Counted from the stretch's first letter, positions 1 to 12,802 are shown. The stretch is DNA of 64,000 nucleotides from Delphinus delphis (GCF_949987515.2 NC_082692.2:86623488-86687487), one strand, 5' to 3'. The notes: generated by a model from the sequence alone, not told the origin. A program made the numbers and translations.

Positions 1-689
1 AAGAGTCTGTCTCAGTTGTGGCTTTTAGAGTCACCACTTGCCCTGACTGCACGGTAGGGCCAGTCCCAAGGCTGAGTCACCGGATGGCCCACCTGCCTTT
101 TATGCCCTTGGGACAAGGTTTTCTGAGAAAATCTACCCTGGAATTGCTTTGACGCATGGCTCACCCCACGGCTTGAGAAATCTCCCAGGTTTTCCGCTGT
201 GTTTCCCAGTGGTCTGCCCCCTCCAAAGTAAACCAAGTTATCACTCAGAAAAGGCCTGGTGATATCCTCAAATTTGCATACCCCATGAGGCTGCAAAGCC
301 ATTTATCTCCTGAGAGCAGCCTGCCGTGGTCCCTTTTATTTTTTTTATGGGATTGTCCTTAAATGGCTGATTAGTTTGGGGTGATTTATAAATGCTTCAG
401 GATTGGCAATTTCCTCCTTAATGATTGGACAGATTTGTGTCTGACTTTCAGCAGGCTTGGCTTTTTTTTTTTTTTTTCATTTGTTTTAGTGTATTCTCCC
501 ACTGCCCATCACCCTCTACCTACTGCTTCGAGTCTGAGTCCACTTCAGTCAAAGTCAACTTTATCTTTCTGCAAGTTTTCCCAGCATTTAAACATTGCCT
601 GTCTCTGGTCATTTATTTTTTGGAAAGGCAGAAAACCGGATGCAGATAGTTTCGTCTTATTCCCTTCTATTCAGGCCCAAGAGAGAATT

Positions 690-872
690 GCACGGACCTT
701 GGTTCCGTTAGTTTTCTTTTCTGAGCCTTGGTTTACTTGCTGGAAAATGGGAAAATGATAGAATCTTGTTCTACCTCAGGGGCTGTTTGAGAATGGAATT
801 ACCTAATGTTAGGAAACTGCTTAGCACTATTCTCTGTTCACAGTTAGCCCTTGATAAATGTTAGCTGCTGTT
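690..872 (+). mobile_element. MIR relic
   Basis: 'tgagccttggtttacttgct' followed by 'cttgataaatgttagctgct' matches the MIR core and 3' end, diverged. Confidence 0.6.
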
Positions 873-1849
873 TTTACTATTCTAATGATATGGCAAAAGG
901 CAAGCATGAAAAGTGAGGACATTTGCACGTTATCCTCTTAAACCCATTTAATCTTTTCACAGTTATTTATGCCTGGCCTCTTTCCAGTGAAGCTTATCTA
1001 TGGGGAGTCCAGCTTTGCACCACTCTGTGATAATATACCCTCACGTGTTAAGTAACTCCTTTATATTTTGCTCTTTGCTATTTTTAATTTAATTTTTAGT
1101 GTAATACATGTACACCAGCTTTTTCTTATGCTGGTTACTTTTATATTTTTAAGAAATATGTTTGTATTGCTATTTCTTGACTTATGTATTTTAGACTACT
1201 TACGGGCTTCCTAAAATGGAGGATGATAGATTCACCTTCTTATATACCCTCCCCCAGAGGCACAAACCCACATACATTTTCCCCTCTCCACATTCTTCCA
1301 TTATCGTTATATCGTAAGCTTTGGTCAAATTAGTATTCTGTAATCATATTATTTTTATTATAAAAATAGTGTTCACTGCTGAGCCATGGAGTATACTGTA
1401 CAGTTAATTTTTCCTTTCCTGTGAAGACTTTCGTTTTTCCTGGAGTTAATAATTGCTTTGATTATTTGAATTTGCTTAATTCTCTGTGTACTTGTCTCTC
1501 ATTTTTTCCCTCACATATTCTGATAAAACTATAAGGCTCTTCTCATTATAGACTAGCACCTCAGATAAGACATAGTTTCCTTTCCTGAGAGGCATTCCTT
1601 CTGTACCAACCTGAGCTGGTTATCCTGTAGGCCAGCTGTACCATCATCTTCCAGGGATTTCCTTTTACCAACAGGGAGTTTTCTTTCCTCTTGTGATAGG
1701 TATTCTCTTTCCTGTATGTCTTGGAAATTATCCTTGGTTTACTCACTCATTTTTCTGGCACAAATCCCCTAGTAACTGGCCGAGAAAGGATACGTAGAAT
1801 GCCAGAAAAAAAAAATTAAGTACATGTCTAAAAATGTAAAGACATTTTA
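873..1849. other. Intergenic, nothing recognised
   Basis: AT-rich sequence without a convincing reading frame or repeat. The first 689 bp of the window are likewise unassigned and contain only a T-run near 462-478. Confidence 0.6.
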
Positions 1850-2520
1850 TTATTGCATTTGACTCATACTTTATTTGGGTATGTAATTCTGGGTTGGATA
1901 CAATGATTTCTCAGGGTATTTGAGGCCTTGCTCTGTTGCCTTCTCGTTTTCAGGTTTAATGTTGAGAAGTCGAATGCTCATTCCTGATCTTCTGTAGGTG
2001 ATATGCTGTATGTATTTGCCTCTCTGGAAGCGCTTAGCTCGTTTTTCATAGTGTTCTGAAATGTTCTAACGATTACAGTGGACTTTTAGCCAATGCTTGT
2101 GCTGTGCCTCCTCTGGGCCATTTAATCCTAGAAATCTATTTCCTGCTGCTCTGGCACATTTTCTTGTTTTACATCATTGATGGATTACTTTCTTTTCCCT
2201 GTTTACCACTTTCAGCCTTCCATTTTGGACTCTTTGTGTTGAGCCTTTAATTTTATCTCTTCTCTTCTGCTTTCCACGTACTTTGTCTTTTTGTTACACT
2301 TTCCAGGAGATTTTTTTCCCCAACTATTTCTACCATGTCTTGAACGGATTTTTTCCAGTATCATGTTTTAAATTTCTAGATCCTCTTTGTTACTTTCAGA
2401 ATGTTTCCTTTATAGAAATCTGCTTTTGTTTCATGGATGTAATATCTTTTAGTCTCTCTCAGTATTGTGATTATGCTATTTGGAACTTTTATTCTGTTCC
2501 CTGTACTATCTTTTTTTAAA
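1850..2520 (-). mobile_element. Probable ancient LINE-like fragment
   Basis: The stretch resembles an old mammalian interspersed repeat I have seen in many genomes ('tctgttgccttctcg', 'gagaagtcgaatgctcat', 'tcatggatgtaatatctttt'). The match is diverged and I cannot assign the family or orientation securely. Confidence 0.35.
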
Positions 2521-2669
2521 AATTCTGGATTCTCCTCCCTGCCCAAACTCACCCCAGTCTAATTTTTGTGTTTTTTTTGGCTTTGCTCTTTCATTTTAGA
2601 AGATCGATTTAAGCACCTGGTTGTCTTTTCCCAGTCATATTATAAGAATCAGGGGAAAAGTTTCTGGAA

Positions 2670-2965
2670 AGTTAAGTGTGTATGTTCAGGGTTATGTGTG
2701 TCTATATGTTTTAAGTATGTGTACGTGTCTGAGATAGTTGTGTAGTGTTTGGTATTTGTGGTTTGTGTGTATATGATATGCATGTAAGTGTGTTTGCTCT
2801 ATGGGTTTGTGTGTGTTTGGGGCATTATGTATATACGTCTTTGGGGGGTGTGTGTGTGTGTGTGTTTGGGGTATGTGTATATAGGTCTTTGGGATATGTG
2901 TGTGGGGTGGAGTATGTGTTTGTGTCTGTGTGACGTACGTGTATCTGGAGTGGATGTGCGTGTGC
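2670..2965 (+). repeat. Imperfect TG-rich tract
   Basis: About 300 bp dominated by TGTGTG and TATGTG words with a perfect TG core at 2848-2864. Apparent His/Thr-rich reading frames on the other strand are products of this repeat. Confidence 0.9.
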
Positions 2966-3821
2966 ATTTCTGTTTGGAGCGGGTCTGTTGGTGGGAGGAG
3001 ATTGATGGCTTCACTGTAAGGTAAGCAGGTGCAGCCCTGCCATTTTATCACGAGACTCCTCAAATGTCGATATCTGGAGGTATTTTTCTCTCAGATCCGT
3101 CAGTTTTGCAAGCTCGGCTCTTTCATCTTTTGCCTCCTCCTGTCTGAGCTCTGCTCCCGGGATGATTGTCGAAGTCACAGTGGACAGAAGGGACGAGGCT
3201 CGCGCTAGGGCTGTGCAGACTTCTACCGCATCCCCGTTTTCAGTGTGATGCCTCACTTGAATCTTCACTGTGCCTCGAGTTTTCACGTTTGGAAAACGTG
3301 TCTGGTCTGATATCTCCAGATATAAAAATCCCCCCAACTCTTGGGGTCAGGTTGGGTCCTGACCTAGCCATGTGGCGTTAGGGGTGGTGCCCTGGTGGTT
3401 TAAATATTCCTTTCCTGGACGTTGAGCTAATTTTTGTTTTACCCTTATCGGTCGCCCCTCTCTTTAGAGATTCCCGGTGCTTCTGATTCCCGAGTCTTTC
3501 TGTGGCCGGTTCAGCATTTCAAGGTGGCATCCTTGTTTTTTGCTGTGCTCACCCCCGACCCATGCACACTGAGGGCCCAGCGTTCTGTGTTCAGAACAAT
3601 TTTTCTGATGTCTTTCAACTCTTGGCGTCTTATCTCCTATTCTCTTCATCTTTGTGAGTTTATACCTTTTTGTACCTTTATAGTATTTATTGAGATTTTT
3701 GGGAGGAAGCAGGAACAATTGCATGTGTTCAATCAGTGAAGGCCTTCTAGGGGTCTCAGTTCTTTTTGCCACCTTATCACAAGGTCCGTACATCTTTAAG
3801 CAGTGTGATGGAAAGTGGGAG

Positions 3822-3822
<1 letters not shown>
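2966..3822. other. Intergenic, nothing recognised
   Basis: Mixed-composition sequence between the TG tract and the CA repeat. Its short frames have no recognisable protein. Confidence 0.6.

Positions 3823-3862
<40 letters not shown>
3823..3862 (+). repeat. (CA)20 microsatellite
   Basis: A perfect dinucleotide repeat of about 40 bp in unique sequence, followed by an AT-rich stretch. Confidence 0.98.
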
Positions 3863-3863
<1 letters not shown>

Positions 3864-3934
3864 TTACATGTTATATATATATTTTTTCTGGGCTAGATTC
3901 TATGTATTACATGCTGTGCACATTTGTTTCTTTC

Positions 3935-4330
3935 AACATATATTTATTGAGCACCTACCATATGGCCAGGAAGTATTTTAAATTGGAGTGGGTGGGGATG
4001 CCCAGGCTAACAGACAATCTGTGTTTGGGGGAACTGGTATTCTTGATGGCGGTAGGAAACAGGCTATAAAAAGTAAGCAAAGTCAGCGTTGTCAGGTGAT
4101 CTTCAGTACTGTGTGGAAAGTAGAAGAGGTGAGTGCTGGAAAGTTACGAGGGAACTAGTTTAGATCAGGTGGTCAGGGCAGGCCTCCCCGGAATCAGGAC
4201 AGTTAAACTGACCTGTGAGTGACCAGAGGGAGGCAGCTTTGCCAAGGCCAAGGGAAAGGGCAGCAGGGACATCGGCAACAGCTGGAGCAAATGCTGCAGG
4301 TGGAAACGGATGCCACCAAGAAGCGTAAAG
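3935..4330 (-). mobile_element. L2-like relic, inverted
   Basis: It opens 'atttattgagcacctaccat', the inverted L2 3' end. A diverged stretch containing 'tggtcagggcaggcctcccc' follows, which often lies next to it in mammalian genomes. Confidence 0.5.
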
Positions 4331-6814
4331 AAGGACCCACAGAACCCACGGGAAACTTCCAGGAGCTCAGGGAGAGGTGCTGATGGCTTGACCAGCTGGT
4401 GGGGAGAGGGCCGAAGGGGCTTTGTGTTGGCAGCCGAGAAGGCAGGGTGTGCCGGTGAGCTGGATGTGGGAAGAGAATCCCCGAGGATCATGTCGGGATT
4501 TGGGCCTTCTCCGGGGGGCGTCTAGGGAGCAAGTTTATAGAAAAGAGCAACTGAGAGCGTGGTTCCAGAAGGTTAATTTAAAAGGAAAATGCTTTTTCTT
4601 GCAGCCAGAAAAACACAGCCGTCATCAAGGATGAGTTTTTGCTGAGTGAACACAGTCACGTGAGCGCCGTGGAGAGCAGGACATCGAGTCTCCTCGTCAC
4701 TGCGAGGTGTGGTGTGATTTGGAGTCTTCTGTGCACAAGGAGGGATGTGAGGTAAGTGTCTGGAACAGGGACGAGGTAAAAGTTTGGGAACCACTGGCAT
4801 ATGAATGATATCTAAAGCCAAGGAACTAGATGAAATGAAGTAGAAGGAGCGTATGGTAGAGCCCAGAAGGTTTTCTGCTGCCAGCCTGTGGGTGGTGCAG
4901 GCGGTTGGATTGGGAGCCCGGGGGCGGGATGACATTAGGGCAGCGAACAGCAGCCGTCAGGTGGGACAGACAGAGGATCACGGTGGGCCGGACGTCAAGA
5001 GAGGGTGTAAAGGGGCGCGTGATTGGATACGCTGCAAGGCGCTGGGAAATTGGAGGAAGATGAGGTCAGAAATGTGCTCTCTGCCCCGGTTAGCACGAGG
5101 GTCCCCTGTGACGCTGGGGCCTTAGTTACCCTTGTGGGGATGGGCGTCCAGCTGGAATCAGTGACAAAGGAAACAGGCTTTGAGGAAGTAGAAACAGCAG
5201 GAGGATATAGAATTAGTTGGATCACTGATGGGAAGGGAAACGCAGAGATGCTGTGATGTTTGTAGGGGGTCCTGGGATTAAAAAGGAGGATTTTTTTTTT
5301 TAATTTAAGATGGGAGATGCTCTTTTTTTTTTTTTTTTTTTTGATCCAGTGACAGGGAAATAATGATGACACGGGGAAGAGTGGATCTAAGCTCTCAGGA
5401 AGGGGAACATCCAGAGGACAGTTAATTTTAAGGAATAATGACATTTTCCTGATGAGAACAGAAATTTTAAGCAGAGAGGGGCATCTGCCTGCAGGTCAGG
5501 CTGTGGATATCACCGTGGAGTTCTTGTCTCACTGCTTCCCCTTTGTTCCTGAAGTATCGACCTAGGGCATTGGCTGGGAGAGGACGGAGGAGGGAAGCAA
5601 GGGGGTTTGAGGAAACAGAAGACGTGAAACAGTCGTTGAGAAACTGGGGAAGTAAACTTACCAGAGAGGTACGGTTGGCCTGGAAATTCTCCATGGCCCC
5701 TGGGATTTGTGGGTGTGAATTTCACATGAGGTCAGCCAGCCCCGTGGTAACTTTGTTTCCTGCAGCCACATTCAAATGTTAGGTGTCAGCCTGGAATAGG
5801 GGGTGGAGAGCCACCAGTGCCATCACTTAGTCCTCCAGCAACGCTCCAAGGCGTGGGGTGAGCTGTCCAGAGACCAGAGCTTGTCGGGGGTGGGGCCGGA
5901 GTCCCCGTGCCTCTCGAAGCAGTGTCACTCTGTCCTGCAGAACCACTGCCAGGACACGGAGACAGACGGTAAGGTGAGAGGGCGGACGGGGACTTCTGGA
6001 AGTTGGGAGCTTTTTGATCTGAGAAAGGGGCCTCTTGATTGGAGCATCGCCGGAGATCCTGGTGCGAGGCGTCGTCCGCTGCGCTTTGAGCCGCGCTGTC
6101 CTGGAAACTTATTCAGTGACGTAGCACCTGTAGAGCCCTGGGCACGGGAGAGCCCGGCGAACCCGCTTTGCCAGCTACTGAGGCCTCCATCAATGTTAGT
6201 GGTGAGGATGATAATGATGTTTTTTCATAATCGTTCCTAAGGTGCCACTAGTAATTACTGTGCTAGGCCCATTGCCGACAACCTTCCTTCTCCCCAAAAG
6301 GAACAGGGATTGGAAGAACAGACGTGTGTCTGTGGCAGCCACTGAAGGAGAGAGCAGATGCCTGGGTGACCCTGGGCAGCCAGATCGCACGCTTCAGTGC
6401 CTGCAGGAAAAACGAGAATATCAGGGTTTGCACAAAGGAGAGGAGCCGCCTCTGTGTGCCATCGCTCCCTGAGCATCCCGGGACCGGGTGCCGGGTGCCT
6501 TACCAACCAGCCCGAGTGGGTACCACAAGTCTCTCCCTGAGACGTGCTGGAGTTGCTCTTAGCACAATATTTATCTCACCACGTAAACCAATCTAGCTGG
6601 TTAGAAAAACAAGTTTTATTGCATTCTTAGGCAGTGCACTTAGGTGACAGTGCACTTAGTGTTTCTGACAGTAGAGATAACTTACCGGCATAAAGGCTGG
6701 GTAAATTGGATTAAGGAATCACTGTGTGCTGAGAAAGTGGACAGAATAAATTTAGAAATGGGACAGAACAAGAAACAAACAAAAAAATCAGGAAGGAAGA
6801 GTGAACTGGTGGCT
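4331..6814. other. Intergenic, GC-richer, nothing assigned
   Basis: A moderately GC-rich stretch with G/A-rich text and a long T-run at 5321-5342. Frames of up to about 145 codons exist but carry no recognised motif. Parts may be ancient repeat. Confidence 0.5.
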
Positions 6815-7010
6815 GAGCCCAGCTGCAGAGCTGGAATCTCTTGAGTTCAAATCCCAGGTCCTCTACTAGCTGTGTGACCAGGGGCAAGCTACTTGACTTC
6901 TCTGTGTCTTAGTTTACACACTCAGTGGGGAATTCAATGAGCAAGTAGATGTATTTAAAAAGGCCTTCGAACAGTGCCTGTAAATAGTAACAGCTTGGTA
7001 ATATCAGTTA
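6815..7010 (+). mobile_element. MIR relic
   Basis: Contains 'actagctgtgtgaccagggg' and 'ttctctgtgtcttagtttac', the MIR core, in the expected order. Confidence 0.75.
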
Positions 7011-8721
7011 TAATATAACAGAACTTTGGAAAAGTTGGGATGTGGGAGCTAGGGGGCTGGGACTGGGGTGAGGGGTGTAAGGTGCTCACTTGTAGTATAA
7101 CATTTAAGGGGTGCCAGAAAGGTTAGCAGTCGAAATATAAAGAGGACTTTAATGTAATATTTTTAGAACATCAAAATGCATGATAAGAAAATATCAAAAT
7201 TGTAAAATAAACATAAGATGTGACCCTGTAATTGCCTCACCCTGCCTCACTTGCCTTACTCGAATCCCAGCCCCGGATTTCCAGTAAAACTTTATTTACA
7301 AAAACTGGTGGCCAACACAAGGGCCAGAGGTTGATACTTTGATTTCTTTTGAAAGGATTGCATTAAAATATTATTTATCCTTATCATTGAGGGTTTTGGC
7401 ACCCCCTTAAATTTTACACCCAAGGTTAGTTCCTCACCCTAGTCCCAGCTCTGGATGTTTTCCTTCTCTGAGAGTATCAGAGAAATTCTAAATCGTACAC
7501 TGACCTCAGAGCTCTTAGGGGCCAACAGGAATTTCCCCGAGCTGGAGGACACAGACAGCTAATTGATTCTTTGCATGTGGGAGTTTGGGATGGAGTGAGG
7601 CTGTCGGAACTGCTCTGAGGTCACCTTAAGACTAAACTTCCAACCCAGAAAGGAAAAAAGAAAATCTGATTTCACATAGTCTCCTTCTGCCCACAGAGTG
7701 TATTTTTGAAAATAAATTAGATGCAGCGGGGAGGGAAGGGCCAAAGCACGGAGAAGGCTGGATGACAAATTCCAGGACCAAAGAGTTGCTGCCTTTCGCT
7801 TTGTTGTTTTAACCTTCTTGGGGCTCTTCAAGAAGGAGGCATTTGTCATCCCGATGATCAACTTTAGTGCCCTCCGCGTTTATAGCTTTGAATTTAATAG
7901 AAAGGACATAAACATATACTTCTCATCCATTTTCACTGTTACCTGCTCAGCTCAGACAGCAGCTAGGATTATCATAGCCCTTCGGAGGGAGATATTATGA
8001 GGCTGCGGTTTACCCCTGCCCTAGCAGAGCCATAAAGACGATGCCTCTGTGTGCAGAAACACGCTGTCGTTAACGCGGCCCGGTCATTTTCAAAGCCCCC
8101 CACCCACCTTATTTGTTAGGATTAATCCCCTCTTTTCAAAGCTTAAAGTCAACCAGCGTTTAGCTCTCCCCTGACAGTTGCTCCGATGTTGCAGTGGGTG
8201 AATATAAAACGCAGGCTGTGAACTGACCTTTCTCGAGGGAAAATAAGCCAGAGCTTGGAGTTTTTGCTGCTTTGGCCCACAGCTAGGGCAGCTAGGGCAG
8301 TGGCCCTTCTGCATCATTTGGACCCAGAAGGCTGCCAACACAGCCACTCATTCCCGAGAGCCAGGGAGGAAATGAGCTTTCTTGCTGCCTTAGCTGCAAG
8401 CAGCCAGTGAGATGTGAGCCAGGCCAGCTAAGTGGCCCCGGCCTCGGGCCCTGTGGGTGGAAGATGACGGGGTGCGGTGTCAACCCGGGGTAACGTAATG
8501 CTGATGGGAGGCGTTGGCGTGACTGCCACATCCGAAAGCGGTAGCGTGGGGGTTGTGATTACAGATTTTGTAGCTTTTTTTTTTTTTTAAACTTCCTTTA
8601 CTAGTAGTCAAAGAAATGGAAGTTAAGGTAACTGGATAATTCATAATTTTTTTCAAGATTTTTTGATGGGAACCATTTTTAAAGTCTATATTGAATTTGT
8701 TACATTATTGCTTCCCTTTGC
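7011..8721. other. Intergenic, nothing assigned
   Basis: No gene was recognised. A possible old transposon scrap at 7270-7345 is the only hint of a repeat. Confidence 0.5.
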
Positions 8722-8834
8722 TGTTTTGGCTTTTTGGCCCTGAGGCATGTGGGATCCTCCCAACCAGGGGTCGAACCCGCGCCCCCTGCACTGGAAGGCG
8801 AAGTCTTAACCACTGGACCTCCAGGGAAATCCCG
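8722..8834 (-). mobile_element. CHR-type tRNA-derived SINE, short
   Basis: The reverse complement starts 'gggatttccctggaggtcca' and contains the box B-like 'gggttcgacccctgg'. It is a tRNA-related head with little body, the diverged, older form of the cetartiodactyl SINE. Confidence 0.8.
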
Positions 8835-9270
8835 ATAATGAATATTTTAAAATAATATTCTCTGCTGCTGAGGGTATGAAGAGTGAGTTTCTTACAGTCT
8901 GCTGGTCAGATTTTGTAACTTTGCAGAGAACTCAGCAATGAAAAGAGTCCTTCAACTATGCAGTCTGATGTGAAGGAGAGTGTATTAGAAGTCACTTAAC
9001 AGGAAGACAAGATAAATCAAAATGCATGCACACACACACAGACACACAGATACCAAATGACCATCCCGTCCCAATGCGGAAATTCTGACACAGCAAAACA
9101 AGGATTAATGTTTTTTCCTTTCAATACCATGCTTTGGCTTGGGTGCAGGTAGGGAAGTTGTTTCTTTGTGTTAATGTGAGTTTTGTGACATCCCGGATGG
9201 TATAAAAATTATTTAGTGGTTCTTAAAAAAATTCAGTTTATTAAAGTCATACTCTAATTTTTCCTTAAAC

Positions 9271-9592
9271 TTTTTTTTTTATAAATTTATTTATGTATTT
9301 ATTTTTGGCTGCATTGGGTCTTCGTTGCTGCGCACGGGCTTTCTCTAGTTGCGGAGAGCGGGGGCTGCTTTTTGTTGAGGTGCGTGGGCTTCTCATTGCA
9401 GTGGCTTATCTTGTTGCAGAGCACGGGATCTAAGCACGTGGACTTCAGTAGTTGTGGCACGCGGGCTCAGTAGTTGTGATGCATGGGTTTAGCTGCTCCG
9501 CGGCATGCGGGATCTTCCCGGACCAGGGCTCGCACCTTTGGCCCCTGCATTGGCAGGTGGGTTCCTAACCACTGTGCCACCAGGGAAGTCCC
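9271..9592 (-). mobile_element. CHR-type SINE, long form
   Basis: About 320 bp from a T-run at 9271 to 'accagggaagtccc' at 9592. The body has repeated 'agtagttgtggcacgcgggc' units that mark the longer CHR subfamily. The same long form occurs on the plus strand at 40769-41130. Confidence 0.88.
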
Positions 9593-9782
9593 TAGTGTTT
9601 CTGCAAACTTTTAATTCCAATTTCTCAATCTCATGATCTTGTTTATAAATCTCACATTTTAGCCATCTCATTAAAGATTTTGTTTGTTATTTGAGATAAT
9701 TTACTATTAAAAACATAGGTGATTAAACCTTTTTAAACATTTTAAACTGAATCTATTAGCTGATATGTTTAATTTCCTTTTT

Positions 9783-9992
9783 TTTTTTTTTTTTTTTTTG
9801 CGGTACGCGGGCCTCTCACTGTTGTGGCCTCTCCCGTTGCGGAGTACAGGCTCCAGATGCGCAGGCTCAGTGGCCATGGCTCACGGGCCCAGCCTCTCCG
9901 CGGCATGTGGGATCTTCCCGGACCGGGGCACGAACCCGTGTACCCTGCATCAGCAGGCGGACTCTCAACCACTGCGCCACCAGGGAAGCCCC
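9783..9992 (-). mobile_element. CHR-2-like cetacean SINE
   Basis: A T-tail, then 'gcggtacgcgggcctctcac', and the end 'cgccaccagggaagccc'. A target-site duplication taatttccttttt flanks it (9770-9782 and 9993-10005), so the ends are well defined. Confidence 0.92.
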
Positions 9993-10034
9993 TAATTTCC
10001 TTTTTAAGAACTTCAGTTTATTCAGTCATATGGA

Positions 10035-10415
10035 GAGAGGGTCTTCACAGAGGCGGTCTAGGTAAATTGAGGTCACTGGGGTGGGCCCTAATCCTACGTG
10101 ACCAGTGTCCTTATAAATGGGGAAATTTGGACATAGAGACAGAGACACACAGAGGGAAGATGGTCACATGACACTGGAGTCAGGATTGGGGTGAGGCATA
10201 TACAACTCAAGGAACACCCAAGGCTACTAGACGCTGGGAGAGAAACATGGAACAGATTCTCCTCCGGAATCTTCACAGGGAGCGTGGCCTGCCATCACCG
10301 CGATTTCAAACTTCTAGCCTCCAAAAACTATAAGACAATAAATTACCGTTGTTTTAAGCCACTCAGTTCGGGGTACAGTATTATAACAGCTCTAGGAATC
10401 GAACCCACGTACTAA
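10035..10415 (+). mobile_element. MaLR-type solo LTR (MLT1-like)
   Basis: Diagnostic blocks in order are 'ggtgggccctaatcctacgt', 'gtgtccttataaatgggga', 'acttctagcctccaaaaact' and 'gttgttttaagccactcagt'. These are the second half of MLT1-like LTRs. No internal retroviral sequence is attached. Confidence 0.8.
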
Positions 10416-10499
10416 GGATGTCAGTTTCTTTCTGCCGGTTGGAAGGATGTACCTCAGCTTTAGAGTAAGTTGACCCCGTCTTATTTTTAAAAACCACTC

Positions 10500-10810
10500 T
10501 TGCTTTTCCCTGGCCTCAGTTCTTCTTGTTGCCATCTCCTCAAACGTCACCTCCTTGGAGAGGCCTTCCCTGACCCCCGCCTGTAGCAGTGTCCACCCTC
10601 GTTCTGCACGACCCACCTGTGTTACAGGCTTCTTCAGTCTGGAGTCGTCCTGTTCAGGTATTGGTTCGTTGTTTATTTGCTCTCTCCTCTCCCATCCTTC
10701 TAGGACATGAGCTCCAGAAGGCTAAGGACCTTCTCTGCTGTCTACAGCAGGGCCTAGGACACGATGGGCACCTGATCAATATTTATCCAATGGCTGAGTG
10801 TAAAGCAAGT
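10500..10810 (+). mobile_element. L2 relic
   Basis: 'cgtcacctccttggagaggc', 'gacatgagctccagaaggct' and 'gggcacctgatcaatattta' are L2 3' end blocks in order. Confidence 0.75.
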
Positions 10811-10911
10811 TTGAGATAAAATAGAGCTCCCATCTCTAGTTCTTCACTCACTACTGTAAGTTCTTCCTCCTCCTTTCTGCCTTCCCTGGAAGATCTCAGT
10901 GGCAAATCTAA

Positions 10912-10965
10912 CTCCCTCCTCCTTCCTCCCCTCCCTTTTTCCCTTTCCTCCCCCTCCCTTCCTTT
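10912..10965 (+). repeat. 54-bp pure polypyrimidine tract
   Basis: Uninterrupted C/T on the plus strand, embedded in a longer C/T-rich stretch (10850-11010). Confidence 0.95.
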
Positions 10966-11024
10966 GTTCCACCGCCCCCTTCCCGCCCCCCTTTATTCCT
11001 TCCTTCATCACAGTATCACCAAGC

Positions 11025-11600
11025 ATCTCCCACGTCAGAGGCACCGTGCTAGGTCTCCGGGTGTCCTCATGGAACCTAGAGTCAATCAGAGGTGACAGAC
11101 ATTCAAGTGATTGTTAGCATTTTCATACATTTTAGGAAGTAATTTAACACATTGAGGAAGTATTCCAAGGTGCTCTGAATGTTGATGATGGGGAACCTTT
11201 CTTAGTCTGCAAGGTGACTGTGGATGGCAAAGCTTCTCTGAGGAGATGCTATCTTACCTGGAACCTGAAAGGAGAGGAGGAGTGACCGGGGAGAGAGGCG
11301 AGGAAGAGATTCTAGAAAATGAAACTAGAGTGGGAAAGAATTCTCTGGAAGAAATGGAAGAAGACAAATGTGGCTAGAGCACCAGTAGGGCTGGAGTAGT
11401 CAGCCTCAGGATCAGGGGAATTTTCAGAGGAGCAGTGAGAAGTGTAGAATTTAAGCACAGGGGGGACATGATCAAATTTATATTTAAAAGAGATCATTTT
11501 TGACTGCCTCGAGGAGGAAGCATGGGTGGGGTGGGCAAGACTGAATTTGGAAGACCAGTTAAAAGACTATAGCGGTGGCCCTGCTGAAGAATGCTGGTGG
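11025..11600 (-). mobile_element. L2-like relic, inverted
   Basis: Diverged blocks in the same order as at 3935: 'cagaggcaccgtgctaggtc', then 'cttctctgaggagatgctat' and 'ggggacatgatcaaattta'. Family assignment is tentative. Confidence 0.4.
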
Positions 11601-12374
11601 CTTAGGGATGGGGATGCCTGGGTGCCTGGGTGCTCCCCCTGTGCTAACAGGCAGCCATTTGTGTGGATGGTGTTCCTCTGGTCGTCTAGCGATGGGATCT
11701 GCTAACACGTCCCACATAGCTGGGCGGTGGGGCGTTGGCACAGACTTCCTGGAAGTGGTATCTCTCAAAATGAAAAAGGATATTGCAGTTCCCCTTGTGG
11801 GATTGCTAAATGATGAAACAGTGGAACAGAGGTGCAGAGATGATTCTGTTAGCACGTTTACCGCAGAGCTGGTTAGGAGAGTCAGACGTTGGCAACGGTG
11901 CAAAAGTCCCGTCTCGTGGCGTGATTGAAGACATGTGTGTACCTGGGTGATGGTCCACCACGTGCCCGTGAAAGCGATGATGCAGATTTTTATTCATTTA
12001 CACAGGAAAATGTCCACGGTGTCTTTTTTTATGGAGAGAAAGTTACAGAAATTATTCTGTTGGTGTAAATAAGCAGACAGCTGTGCTCCAGCATGCAGGC
12101 AGATATAGAAATGCTTCTCCGAGTATTGTCTTGTGTAAGAGACTCTATAGGCTTGCCCTCATTCTGGAAGGAGAAAAAGAAAAGACTGGGGGAGGTTTGA
12201 AGTGGTTGCTTGTGGAGACACAAGGACAGAGGCAGAGTGACCTCATGGGATCACTGTCAGTCATGCCGTTGCTTTTATGACTACCCTCTCACGCTAAAGG
12301 AAATCCTGAAAACGTAGTCTTGTTTAGTTAAAGTGGTGCTCTTGATTTCACGACTGGTCAGAGGGTCCTGCAGG

Positions 12375-12592
12375 GAGCGGTTAAGAGCCTTGGCCTTGGA
12401 GTAAACCCTGAGGGTGCCTGGCAGCCCTGCTGCTTGCCGTGTGTCTGACTTTGAACAGGTCACTTAGACTTGCAGAAGGCTGCCGTCCTCACCTGTGCAA
12501 AGGCACACACTTCAGGGAGTTTTCTAAGAGCCAGATGAGGTTTAAGAGCTTAGCTCAGTACCTGGCACATGGTAGGTGCTCAGTAAATATTA
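12375..12592 (+). mobile_element. MIR relic
   Basis: A nearly full-length MIR from 'ggttaagagcc' to 'tggtaggtgctcagtaaata'. Confidence 0.75.
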
Positions 12593-12802
12593 AGAACTTT
12601 TAGCACCTACCTGCTCCCAGACACCTGACAGGTTCTTCGTGATCTTACTTGACTTTGACAGCCCTTGGGGGCACAGTAAAAGGAGGATCATGTAGTGATG
12701 AAAGCATGGAGTGTAAACAAGAAGCTGGGGTTTTTTTACTCTTGGTTTTCCATGAACCTGGTAGGTGACCTTCAGTACCACTCACCCCCCTGGGCTAAGT
12801 CT

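Noticed and set aside
2692..3063. His/Thr-rich minus-strand frame.
   Set aside because: It translates the TG/CA-rich tract and is not a protein.
5803..6240. A 145-codon frame in a GC-rich intergenic stretch.
   Set aside because: No recognisable domain, no splice or promoter context, and composition explains the openness.
8740..8834. tRNA gene-like text with A and B boxes, seen also in the other SINE heads.
   Set aside because: It is the tRNA-derived head of a SINE; no intact cloverleaf and no independent tRNA gene is supported.
9765..9995. Recurrent frames with phrases like LSLLWPLPLRSTGS at several places (also near 14825, 19183, 21428 and 27546).
   Set aside because: They are all translations of CHR SINE copies in one strand or the other.
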